Source: Aurelia coerulea
Taxonomy: Eukaryota > Cnidaria > Scyphozoa > Semaeostomeae > Ulmaridae
Reading direction: 5' to 3'
NCBI GenBank assembly: GCA_039566865.1
Contig: CM076958.1
Coordinates: forward strand, 9,090,501-9,154,500
DNA length: 64,000 nucleotides
Shown here: positions 34,838 to 43,573 of the stretch, piece by piece
Layout of the letters: the number at the start of each line of letters is the position of its first letter
Position numbering within the stretch: the first letter of the stretch is position 1
The notes under the pieces: generated by a model
Databases searched by the model: none
Told to the model about the DNA's origin: nothing
What the model saw: the letters and a program-made list of their open reading frames with translations, nothing else
Translations under genes and position numbers: made by a program

Positions 34838-35076
34838 ATTTATTTTAAGTGGGCTGAGAGGGTTTCTAGCTATTTAAAGCTAATTCAAGCCCACTATGCA
34901 TGCCGCATCCAGGCATGGGACCCCTAGTTTAACGTCCCTTCCGAAGGACGGCGCGAGGTGAGTTGCTGCGAGGTCAGGCCTCAGAGGTCACCCATCCGGA
35001 GTTTGACCTCACTCGACCGAGCTTAACTTCAGTCACCTGACGAAAACTGTTTAAGCCACTCGGCCACTCACCCGAG
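34795..35076 (-). mobile_element. tRNA-like SINE inserted in LINE-C
   Basis: On the minus strand it starts GGGTGAGTGGCCGAGTGGCT. TGGCCGAGTGG fits the pol III A-box consensus and resembles Leu/Ser tRNA. A degenerate B-box-like AGGTCAAACTCC follows. A block with GAAGTTAAGC and GGATGGGTGACC recalls 5S rRNA promoter boxes, so the head could instead be 5S-derived or mixed. The 3' part ends AAAATAAAT followed by (TAC)n. GAGA on both sides is the likely minimal TSD. A truncated copy lies at 8755-8862. Confidence 0.82.
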
Positions 35077-35229
35077 ATATCGAGGACCTTTAACATGGAA
35101 TCTTTTATCAACAGAAGCAAAATCATGTCATAACAGAGACACTTTTTCAAGAAAATTAAAAAATTGCAAATTAGACAACATTAGTTATCGTAATTCAATA
35201 AAAATATGTTCGTTGCGTGTGGTACTATG
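35077..35229 (+). pseudogene. LINE-C, part 3 (end of ORF2)
   Basis: Encodes RYRGPLTWNLLSTEAKS followed by FSRKLKNCKLDNISYRN, the usual C-terminal end of a LINE ORF2 in which the product reads G..WN.LP...R......FK..LK. It continues NSLR from just before the SINE. It is then interrupted by a Penelope-like element. Confidence 0.78.
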
Positions 35230-35503
35230 TAATTGAACAGTAATATAATATATAAATGATTTAAGTACCAAAAATAGCTAAGATGTTTAAAACACGACGT
35301 TTCGCGCATGTACTCGTTATCAAGTGACTCGAAATCAATCGAGCCGAGCAAAGAGTAGAGAAGATTCGACAAATAGGAAGGAACGCGAGATGCGACGTGA
35401 CGTAGCGTACATAGGGAATGGGGAATAGGAGGAATGTGAGAAAAGAGTAAGGAAGGACCTATTGCAGATAAGTAAATTGCTTACTTAGTCCATTAGGATA
35501 AAG

Positions 35504-36000
35504 AGTTTTTAAATTCCCTAGTCAAAACCAACCTAGCAACCTCACAACTGCCTGGTACTTTCCCTTGCCAACATCGCCTCTGTCAGACCTGCACCCACAT
35601 CAACCAATCGACCACTATCACCAACCAAAACCGATCCTTCAATATCAGATCTAACTTTACCTGTTCATCATCCTGCGTCATCTATTGTATCATCTGCACC
35701 AAATGTCAATATTTCTACATCGGCGAAACCTCCCGACAAATCAACAACCGTTTTGGGGAACACAAACGTAATGTAAGAAACATGATCCACCTCGATGAAA
35801 ACCATGAAAACGATCCAGACAGCAACATATCCACACATTACAACTCAGCCAACCATTCAACTGCCGACATGTCCATTCTTGGCTTATTATATGCACCTCA
35901 AGACACCAGCAAACGCAAGACCTTGGAGAAACGCTTAATTTTCAACTTAAAAACTCTTTATCCTAATGGACTAAATAAGCAATTTACTTATCTGCAATAG
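35504..36000 (+). pseudogene. Penelope-like GIY-YIG endonuclease fragment (PLE1)
   Basis: Open from a TAG at about 35501 to TAG at 35998. It encodes a Cys-rich lead (PCQHRLCQTCTHINQS), FNIRSNFTCSSSCVIYC, and then the GIY-YIG core YFYIGETSRQINNRFGEHKR and the AHF..H/S..D-like part (HYNSANHSTADMSILGLLYA). The N-terminal RT is truncated away. GIY-YIG joined to RT is diagnostic of Penelope-like retroelements. Confidence 0.9.
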
Positions 36001-36133
36001 GTCCTTCCTTACTCTTTTCTCACATTCCTCCTATTCTCCATTCCCTATGTACGCTACGTCACGTCGCATCTCGCATTCCTTCCTATTTGTCGAATCTTCT
36101 CTTCTCTTTGCTCGGCTCGATTGATTTCGAGCC

Positions 36134-36170
36134 ACTTGATAACGAGTACATGCTCGAAACGTCGTGTTTT
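36134..36170 (+). ncRNA. Hammerhead-like motif in the PLE1 right arm
   Basis: TTGATAA, stem II CGAG / CTCG with loop TACATG, then AAAC GTC follow the order of a hammerhead core. The inverted counterpart is at 35292-35328 on the minus strand. The first box deviates from CTGATGA at two places, including the catalytically important C, so activity is doubtful. Confidence 0.55.
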
Positions 36171-36232
36171 AAACATCTTAGCTATTTTTGGTACTTAAAT
36201 CATTTATATATTATATTACTGTTCAATTAGTT

Positions 36233-36448
36233 ATTGTAAGGAAGCATCAATAGGAACCAATAAAGACAAGGATTTTATTTATTATTAATATTAGGACTGT
36301 TTTACATTGCATGTAATTTTAAGACTAAGGTACGTTTCTTTTAGTATTTGCAGGTCCGCATCAGCTCTTCTGAGTTGCATTAGCTAGACCTGCGTTATCA
36401 AATAAATGTATGTATGTATGTATGTATGTATGTATGTATGTATGTATG

Positions 36449-36477
<29 letters not shown>
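36233..36477 (+). mobile_element. LINE-C 3' UTR and (TATG)n tail
   Basis: Sequence after the Penelope-like insertion contains GTTGCATTAGCTAGACCTGC and AAATAAATG and ends in about 18 TATG/GTAT units at 36404-36477. This is the expected 3' end for LINE-C and closes the composite that starts at 30055. Confidence 0.65.
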
Positions 36478-36480
<3 letters not shown>

Positions 36481-37258
36481 AACTTGGTAAAATATATAAC
36501 TAGAAACTTGATTTAGAGAGGTTGGACGACAAAAAATACTATAAGCTATGTTTTAACACACTGAGGCCTTTCGGACTTGTGTCCTCATCAGAGTATGATT
36601 TCAAATGATTCTAAACTATCAACGATGTGTATATAAGCTTTTGCGAGGAAATTCTATACTTGAGGATTATGATGCACGAGGTAGATATTTAATTAGGAGT
36701 TTAGAAGGGCGTGTCCTTCTTTGAATAGTTTTTCTTCATAATATAAAAGAGCAGACGAGTTATTTAGAGCAAAGAATACGAATATTTTGAAAAACGGCTC
36801 TTTTAGCTTGTTGTGTCTTATTCCGCATTCGTGGACGTGTTTGGGAAAGCTACAAGTTGAAATGCCACTTCTGGATTCTGAAATATGATTATTCATGCGA
36901 TTGCGTAAGGTCCGTGGCTGTCCAATGTAACTCATCTCGTTGTTGCACATGTTACATGAAAGGAAATAAACCACATTTTCACTCTGGCAAGTAATGCTGG
37001 ATTTGATTTCCCAAGTGCTGTTATTTGCGGTCGTGAATGAGGTGACAGGCTGCAGATACTGTTTGCATAGCTTACATCTTTTGTTTGAACAGAGTGAAAT
37101 TCCAGGGATTCGATGTAGTGGTCGTACGTGTTTGGTCTCAAACTTTGCTTTTGTGAGTGTCGATAATAAGTTTTTAGGTTGTTTCAATGCAACGACTGGT
37201 TTCGATTTTGCGAACACTGTTTTTAATTTCTTATCATTGGCATTTTTCAAAACACACA
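36478..37258 (-). pseudogene. Penelope-like element 2, GIY-YIG part
   Basis: The minus-strand frame (stop at 36693) encodes the region after RT (FAKSKPVVALKQPKNLLSTL, then PLHRIPGISLCSNKRCKLCK) and a GIY-YIG endonuclease (NVVYFLSCNMCNNEMSYIGQ, RTLRNRMNNHISESRSG, FPKHVHECGI). It is 5'-truncated exactly at the long TATG microsatellite. The open frame that continues into His-Thr-Tyr-Ile repeats is the microsatellite and not part of the protein. A good hammerhead core lies downstream of the stop. Confidence 0.88.
36563..36594 (-). ncRNA. Hammerhead ribozyme core of PLE2
   Basis: On the minus strand: CTGATGA, stem II GGAC / GTCC with loop ACAA, then GAAA GGCC. All conserved core bases in both boxes match the hammerhead consensus and stem II pairs perfectly. 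It sits about 100 bases 3' of the PLE2 stop codon, where Penelope-like terminal repeats carry such ribozymes. Stems I and III were not resolved by eye. Confidence 0.7.
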
Positions 37259-37412
37259 ATGTATGTATGTGTGTATGTATGTATGTATGTATGTACGTAT
37301 GTATGTATGTATGTATGTATGTATGTATGTATGTATGTATGTATGTATGTCTGTATGTATGTATGTATGTATGTATGTATGTATGTATGTATGTATGTAT
37401 GTATGTATGTGC
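37259..37412. repeat. (TATG)n microsatellite, about 154 bp
   Basis: Nearly pure TATG/GTAT with three or four substitutions. It separates PLE2 from the 3' end of LINE-G and produces open frames on all six frames of low-complexity Tyr-Val-Cys-Met or His-Thr-Tyr-Ile; these are not proteins. Confidence 0.97.
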
Positions 37413-39760
37413 GATATTTTTGATGGAGCATTTCGGAGTTCCACTGGTAATGTATTCCAAAGTTTAGCACCAAGATATCGAATTGACTTTAGACCATATT
37501 GAAGACTGTTTTTCCGAGACATATATAAATCACCTTGACTGGCCTGTCTTGTGGCAAATTGATGAACAGATGAACTAAATAAGAAAAAGTCATGAAAGCA
37601 ACTAGGTGAGGTTTTATTAACTGAATCAAAAACAAAAGTTAAGAGTCGGAGTTCAAAAATCTCAGAAAGTTTCAGAAGTTTAAAATCATTGAAGATTGGA
37701 AGAGCAGGAGACATGCGAGGCTGAAATGAGATAGCTCTGACTGCTTTTTTCTGTAATTTGAAAATTGGATCAATGTATGACGCATAAGTTTGACCCCAAA
37801 CAATAAGACCATATTGTAAGAAGGACAGAAACAAAGCATTGTACAAGCAAAGTAAAACATCTGATGGAAGTAAGTTCCTAATTTTGAAAAACATTCCATA
37901 TATACATGTTCTAGCTAATTTCTTGGAGAGTTCACTGAGATGGTATTTCCAGCTAAGATGCTCACCCAGGAGGAGACCTAAGAACTTAACAAACTTAACT
38001 CTTTTAATATGTTTCTTGCCTATTTTGACATCAGAATCAGAGGGAACTTTGACAGATGAAGAATTAAAAATTATATAATTTGTCTTATCAATGTTTAATG
38101 ATTATCTATTAGCATCAAGCCACTTCTTTACTAATCTCAGTTCTTTGTTGACAATTTTAACCAAATGAGATAAATCTTTGGATTCATAGTAGATGTTTGT
38201 ATCATCAGCAAAGAGATAAAAATTAAGTTCTTAGAAGCATTTGGTAGATCATTGATATAAAGAAGGAAGAGTAATGGACCCAGTGCAGAACCTTGTGATA
38301 CACCACAAGTAATTTAAAGTAAGCTAGAATTAAACATATTGTTTTCTATCAGACAGATGATCTAAACCACTCAAGGGCACATCCACGAACACCATAATGT
38401 TCCAATTTTGATAGCAAAATTCTATGATTAACTGTATCAAAAGCTTTTTGTAGATCAATGAAATTACCACAACCAAATCTTTTAATATCAAGTGTATTTC
38501 TTACAGTTTCTGTCAAACTCACAAGGGTATGATCAATTGAGTGGTTTTCTTGAAATCCAAATTGTAAAGAATAAAGAACTTTATGAATTTAAAGAAATCT
38601 ATAAAGTCGTTTGTACATTAGTTTCTCAAATACCTTGCTGAAGATGGGTAAAAGAGAAATTAGAATGTAGTTTAATGGTAGCTCAGGATTTCCATTTTTA
38701 AAGAGAGATATCACCTTGCCAATTTTCAGTTTATCAGGGAAAATACCAGACTGGAAAGATTGATTCACAAGAAGAGCAAGAAGTGGGGAAATAGAATATC
38801 CAATAATTTTAAGTAATTTTATAGGTATACTATTAGGACCTACAGATTTGGAAGGATTTAAAATATTGATTAGGTCATGAACTTCTATCAAAGTAGCTGG
38901 AGTAAAGAAAAGTGAATTTCAAGATCTGTTAGATAAATAGTCAAGAGGAGACTTTGGAGTCATTGGGGTTGTCTTTTTTATGCCATCAGCAACATTGACA
39001 TAAAATCATTAAAAATATTTGACATTTTAGAAGGGTATGACGTTACATTTCCATCTTTGCCTTTGATTTTGTTAATTGAAGAAGAAGTGAAAGACTTATG
39101 AGAAATGATCGTCTTGATGCCTGACCAAAATTTTTCATATTTTGACTATTAGTAGAAAAACAATTATGGAAATACCTTGCTTTACTTTCTTTTAATTCAT
39201 TGGATATACGGTTTCTAAACTTCTTATACAGCTTGAGGTTATCAGGAGTCTGCTGTTTCTTTAGTTTCTGCAAAATTCTGTCTCGGATTCTCATCATCTT
39301 TTGTATTCTATTATTTATCCATGGTTTATCTTTCAGTTTTATTTCCTTTCTACTCCGTCTTTTGATTGGAGCATGTTTATTTGTCAAAGTGTTAAGATCT
39401 TTCAAAAAGCTTTCAAATTTATTGTTCACATCCATGTCAGTATTTTCTAGATAAGTAAAGTCAATCTGATTGAAGTCATCAAGATATTTGTCTTCTTTAA
39501 ATCTGGAGTAATCATATTTGAATGATTCCGATTTATTATGACTAACTTGACTCTAACTTGACTATTTTTCAAAATCAAAAACTAGGCAAAATGGTCAGTA
39601 CTTTGCATTACAATGTTACCACTTGTTAAATTAGCATTAGTAGCATTTAATGTAACTGTTATCAATAACTGATGCTCTATGTTCAGAAACTCTAGTTGGA
39701 TGATGAATGCAAGGAAGAAGGCTTGATATGAATGCAAGGAAGAAGGAAGAAGACACCCAG
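37413..39760 (-). pseudogene. LINE-G copy, endonuclease end to C-terminus
   Basis: Reading down the minus strand: end of an endonuclease (SEHRASVIDNSYINATNANL, then SGNIVMQSTDHF, near 39560-39710), linker (KDKPWINNRIQKMMRIRDRI near 39300), RT fingers (NPSKSVGPNSIPIKLLKII, KIGKVISLFKNGNPELPLNY), FADDTNIYYE near 38200, and C-terminal region (SFLQYGLIVWGQTYASYI, KKAVRAISFQPRMSP, RYLGAKLWNTLPVELRN) ending against the TATG tract. There are multiple frameshifts and stops. It is 5'-truncated. Confidence 0.85.
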
Positions 39761-39764
39761 TATT

Positions 39765-40050
39765 ATATTATATTGATTATATTTTATTACATTATATTAA
39801 AAAGGCTCAACCCATGACCGAGATACAATCATTTTAGGTAGGCCTACTAGACTCATATTGGTGTCTCTGTTGATCTCCCAAGGATGTTGTACCCTATCCA
39901 TCAGCCATTTGTTCGCTCGCTCGTTAGATATTGGTTATTATTATGAGATTGTGCTACAATTTTCTTGTGCGACATTGAGATTTTGACCAAATAAGTAATG
40001 AGCCCCTTTTCAAATTTCAGAGACCCAGATCAGTTCCTCAACAAAGAGTC
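39765..40050. other. No feature seen
   Basis: AT-rich spacer between LINE-G and MITE-1 copy 3. A 25-bp local duplication (GAATGCAAGGAAGAAGG) occurs at 39705-39760. Confidence 0.5.
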
Positions 40051-40051
40051 T

Positions 40052-40660
40052 ACAATAATGCCTGCAAAAAGTCCTTGGAACACTTACCTGTACAAAAATA
40101 CAAGGCTAAACTTGGCCTTGTACAGGCCAAGTTTTAGCCTTGTAGGGGGGATTATGACCTTGTTATGACCTTGTACTAACCTTGGAAGAAAATTACAAGG
40201 CTATCAGTAAGATTCCAAGCTGTAACCAGTCTAACACAAGGTTTCTACAAGGCTAATTAGCATTTTTCAAGCCATTTACAAGGTTACAGCAAGGCTATTC
40301 CAGGCTATAACAAGGTTACAAGGCCATAACTACAAGACTTGTACATGGCTATTACATGGCTATTACATGGCCTTGTATTTTCGTACAGGTAGTTAGGCCA
40401 TTTCTTTTCTTGATATAAATCCGCATTTTCTATCAATAGCGATGGAGCACCCCCTCATCTCAAGTTCATCTCGTGCCGCCAAATCAATGTTGATTTGCAA
40501 GATTATCGTTGTTTGCACGATTCCATCAGACTCGCGAATCGTTCTGTTGGCCTATCCACATTTTGTCGTGACAGAGAAACATTGTTCCGAGGGGGAGATG
40601 GGAAAGCGCAAAACAAGGCATAACTAGCAAAGGTGTTCCGAGACTTTTGGAAGGCATTGT
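40052..40660 (+). mobile_element. MITE-1 copy 3, split by another MITE
   Basis: Outer ends ACAATAATGCCTGCAAAAAG and GACTTTTGGAAGGCATTGT are diverged versions of the MITE-1 TIR. Internal blocks (TTGTCGTGACAGAG, GAGGGGGAGATGGG, TCAATGTTGATTTGCAAG) match copies 1 and 2 in the same order. A 305-bp element interrupts it at 40086. It lies in the first RhoGAP intron, 70 bases from exon 1, and is clearly older than copies 1 and 2. Confidence 0.88.
40086..40390. mobile_element. MITE nested in MITE-1 copy 3 (305 bp)
   Basis: TIRs ACCTGTACAAAAATACAAGG and its inverted copy (one mismatch) at the right end. TA lies on both sides of the CCTGTAC..GTACAGG core, as for Tc1/mariner-type insertions. The interior is built of many ACAAGG / CCTTGT repeats in both orientations, giving high folding potential. 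A partial second copy is at 25472-25660. Confidence 0.88.
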
Positions 40661-40729
40661 CGTGCCAAGACAAAACGAGAGGACGTACAAATAAAGAGTC
40701 ATCACATTTCTTGCAATCGAGCGAATTAC

Positions 40730-40843
40730 CTGCACTTTTGATGTCTTCTCCTTTGGGACCTTTATTCCAAAATCATCTTTGAGTGTTTTCTTGACCACTC
40801 TACGGACCGCATCCCTGCAATCGTAACTGAAAATGTTCTTCAT
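40730..40843 (-). CDS. ARHGAP11A: ARHGAP11A-like RhoGAP gene, first coding exon
   Basis: On the minus strand ATG at 40843 opens 38 codons, MKNIFSYDCRDAVRRVVKKT then LKDDFGIKVPKEKTSKVQ, ending at GTGCAG|GTAATT in phase 0. Vertebrate ARHGAP11A starts with a similar short helix and FYGIKVK motif before its first intron, which makes DDFGIKV the key match. The start is the first ATG after an in-frame-poor, UTR-like leader (TCAGCTCAAG before ATG). The next exon was not located and the arginine-finger exon is 19 kb away. Assignment to the same gene rests on strand, order, phase and this motif. Confidence 0.68.
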
Positions 40844-41187
40844 CTTGAGCTGACAATAAAAATGCAATGGCAAATGCTGGCGGGCCTAAATAACCTCGAG
40901 GCCCAACGGCACTCATGTGACTTTTGGTCGCCAGTATAAAGTTATTTCAAACTCAAATAATCACCAGGATGTTATAAATTTACGATATCATGCTCTCCAC
41001 TTCTTTCTTTATTATTCCTTTTCTTATCTTCGCGTGACCGTCCGTGATATTTGAAGCACTTTCGATGATCAAAGTTTGCACAACAACAGTTGCTTTCATC
41101 AACCACATAAAACGAACTTCGCTCCAAAATGAATACTGAACGTTCATTGGCCGAATGAGAATGAGACAATAAATTCGTTTTGCCACA

Positions 41188-41311
41188 GGGTGACCTTAGA
41201 CTGATTACGATTGAGTCCCAGTAATCGCTACCACCCACCCACCCTACTCGCTCATAATGGGTGGGTGGTAGCGATTACTAGGATTCAATCGTAATCAGTC
41301 TAGGGTGACCT
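41188..41311. mobile_element. 106-bp palindromic foldback element with 9-bp TSD
   Basis: GGGTGACCT at 41188-41196 is repeated exactly at 41303-41311. Between them, TAGACTGATTACGATTGAGT and following bases to ACCACCCACCCA form an almost perfect 46-bp stem with the right half; the loop is about 15 bases. A 9-bp duplication fits Mutator-like or foldback elements. It lies about 350 bp upstream of the RhoGAP first exon. Confidence 0.88.
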
Positions 41312-41403
41312 GTAGACACTGTAGACTTACTTTTTCTATAATAAAGTAAATAATATAATATATAATATATGAATAATATAAAATATATAATATACAATAT
41401 TAT

Positions 41404-41608
41404 TTGTACGATATAATAAAACTTTGCACTTATGCCCAGATAAAGTCGGTTTTTAAGTTCGAAACATACCTGGACACTATAAATGACTTCAAGAGAAGGC
41501 AATGCTTTTCAAAACTGAGAATGAGTGCACATAATCTCAAAATTGAAGCTGGAAGATTTGGAAAAAACGTGATACCTAGATGTGACAGGCACTGCAAGTA
41601 CTGTCTGT
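41404..41608 (+). pseudogene. LINE-D C-terminal fragment, part 1
   Basis: Encodes VFKFETYLDTINDFKRRQCF, SKLRMSAHNLKIEAGRFGKN and PRCDRHCKYCLS, matching the LINE-D copy at 24692-25340 line by line. It breaks off at 41608 where a foldback element begins and resumes at 44653. Confidence 0.85.
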
Positions 41609-42118
41609 CAATACACCTTTTCAAAATTCCTTTTCGTACACCTTTTCATACACCTTTTGGAAATTTTTGAAAATTTCCTCCTACGAAACTTTTGACCATG
41701 AATTTGGATTCGGCAGCCAAAGTTTAGTCTACATGCAAATTTCCATAATCCTACTGTTCGCGATTTTGATCTTATGACCAGGGACGCCGGAGCGATGGTA
41801 GGGCAAGGGGGGCGACTAGGAGGGTAAGGGCAATCGAGACCGAAGGCGAGGGAAGCGCGCCTAAAGATTGGGGGTCCGGGGGTACTCCCCCGGGAAAATT
41901 TTTGTGGCCACGCCCTTTAGATTGGCTTAAAATGCTATCAAAAACGTTTTAATGAACATTAATCATGTTCTTTCACGAAACTTTTCGGCAATTCCTCCAC
42001 ATGTCCTCATTCCGAATCGCATAAAATCGCATATTGCTTATTTTGAAGTTGCAATCGATAGTCACTTTTTCATTTTTTTCTTTTTTTCATTTTAAAATTA
42101 TTTATGCATGGTATAGCC

Positions 42119-43036
42119 AGCATAGGAATCATTCGTCGTACATAGCCGATTGCTCGTGGCCCATGGTCGAAACCGCCAAAGCCTCATTTTCACGGACCAA
42201 TCAGACGGCTAAAAAGCGAGGGAGACAAAAGAAACTCGTGAAGATTTTCCTAAATTTTACCTACCTTCATAAAACGCAACCAGGACAAAAAACTGCTTGA
42301 GATTTTCCGAATTTCTTTAAAGCAATCTACTCTTCAGATGTTTGGGAGTAAAAGTTTGGATGCCGGTTAAAATATCTCCAGGATTGATGGAGTTATGGCC
42401 ACAAACAAACCGACAAGGCACTGAACCTTGAACAATAGAGATTCTGGCCGGGAGAAATAGTAATAACAATGGTGATTGTTGTAAGAACGACCCGAAAACG
42501 CAACAATCTCTGTGTTTTCAATTGTTCTTGCTATTGTCTTTCGCTAAATGTTCTTTTATTGAAGATTCAATTCCCTACGGTTTCTATGTGAATTGAAAAA
42601 GTCTACAAAGGCTTGTTCGCGCATTTGCATGTGGCAATACTCTTGGGGAGTTTCTGGTACTACTTTTTACATTCATGGCAAAAGTTTGCTCGTTGCGAAA
42701 TAACTTGTAAAATTCAAAAGAGGATTTGTCAAGAGGCTTTATCACCTGACTTGAAGTGGCGTAAACAGGTCTCGACAAGCCTTCGCCGATTTTGTCTATT
42801 GGAGAGGCAATAACTCCGCCAATCCTGAAGATATTTTAACCGGCATCCAAACTTGCATCTGGAGAGTAGATTGCTTTAAAAAAAGCCCCTGATTGCGTTT
42901 TATGAAGGTAGGTAAAATTTAGGGTCACGGGTTTCTTTTGTCTCCTTCGCTTTTTAGCCGTCTGATTGGTCCGTGAAAATGATTTCGACCATGGGCCACG
43001 AGCAATCGGCTATGTACGACGAATGATTCCTATGCT
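42119..43036. mobile_element. Mutator-like long-TIR MITE with 9-bp TSD
   Basis: GGTATAGCC at 42110-42118 recurs exactly at 43037-43045. The element is 918 bp with TIRs of about 280 bp, starting AGCATAGGAATCATTCGTCG and including ATCGGCTATGTACGACG and TCTGATTGGTCCGTGAAAAT on the right side. Long TIRs plus a 9-bp TSD fit the Mutator (MULE) superfamily. The central 390 bp is non-coding. Confidence 0.9.
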
Positions 43037-43083
43037 GGTATAGCCCCGTCAGTCAGTATGACTGATTTTCAGGGGGCCGTGCC

Positions 43084-43573
43084 AAATAGTCTTAGAGAGG
43101 AATAAATCTGTGTCTCTTCATCAGAAGAATCTGCAGTTTTTGTTGGTTGAAATTTTTAAAACGAAGGCAAATCTAAATCCAAACTTCATGAAAGATATTT
43201 TTGTTGAAAAAACGGAAAACTATAATTTAAGAAGTGGGAGTACTCTCCAGTTACCAAAAGCCAGAACAACAACATACGGAATAGAATCTATATCGTTTCT
43301 AGGACAACGGCTTTGGCATGCATTGCCTGAAAGTTTAAAGCAATCTGAAAATCTAGCAATATTCAAAAAGAAAATAAGGAACTGGAAAATAGACTGTAAC
43401 TGTCGACTTTGTAAAATATATATTGCAGATTTGGGGTATTTATAGTTGATTTTCATAAATTTTGTATATATGGTATTATGTAAATAGGTAAATAGTTGGC
43501 TTTAATTAGCTGTAGTTAGCTACTTTTTCCTGCTGCCAACTGTAAATAAATCATTTATTATTATTATTATAAA
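43084..43573 (+). pseudogene. LINE-A C-terminal fragment
   Basis: Encodes VSLHQKNLQFLLVEIFKTKA, NYNLRSGSTLQLPKARTTTY, SFLGQRLWHALPESLKQS and the Cys-rich end CNCRLCKIYIADLGYL (stop 43443). The 3' UTR has TTTAATTAGCTGTAGTTAGC, TAAATAAATCATT and a (TTA)n tail. It is strongly 5'-truncated and inserted into the LINE-E 3' UTR. Confidence 0.9.

Larger units (their letters stand above)
35230..36232. mobile_element. Penelope-like element 1 with inverted terminal arms, inserted in LINE-C
   Basis: The left arm (about 35235-35514) and right arm (about 35951-36222) are reverse complements, running from TAATTGAACAGTAATATAAT inward through the hammerhead motif, CATAGGGAATGGGGAATAGG and even the last codons of the ORF. 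Between them lies the C-terminal part of the element's protein. This is the inverted-arm arrangement reported for some Penelope-like elements rather than an LTR retrotransposon. The RT domain is missing. Confidence 0.85.

Noticed and set aside
35030..35076. tRNA-Leu/Ser gene on the minus strand
   Set aside because: Only the A-box region looks tRNA-like. The rest does not fold as a tRNA and the sequence continues as a SINE with a tail.
35230..36232. LTR retrotransposon suggested by repeated ends
   Set aside because: The ends are inverted, not direct, and the protein is GIY-YIG, so this is a Penelope-like element.
36693..37460. 255-residue frame with His-Thr-Tyr-Ile repeats, looking like a repeat protein
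   Set aside because: The repeats are the TATG microsatellite. Only the part below 37258 is a Penelope-like GIY-YIG fragment.
37247..37894. 215-residue frame with the same repeats at its end
   Set aside because: It is the LINE-G C-terminus running into the microsatellite.
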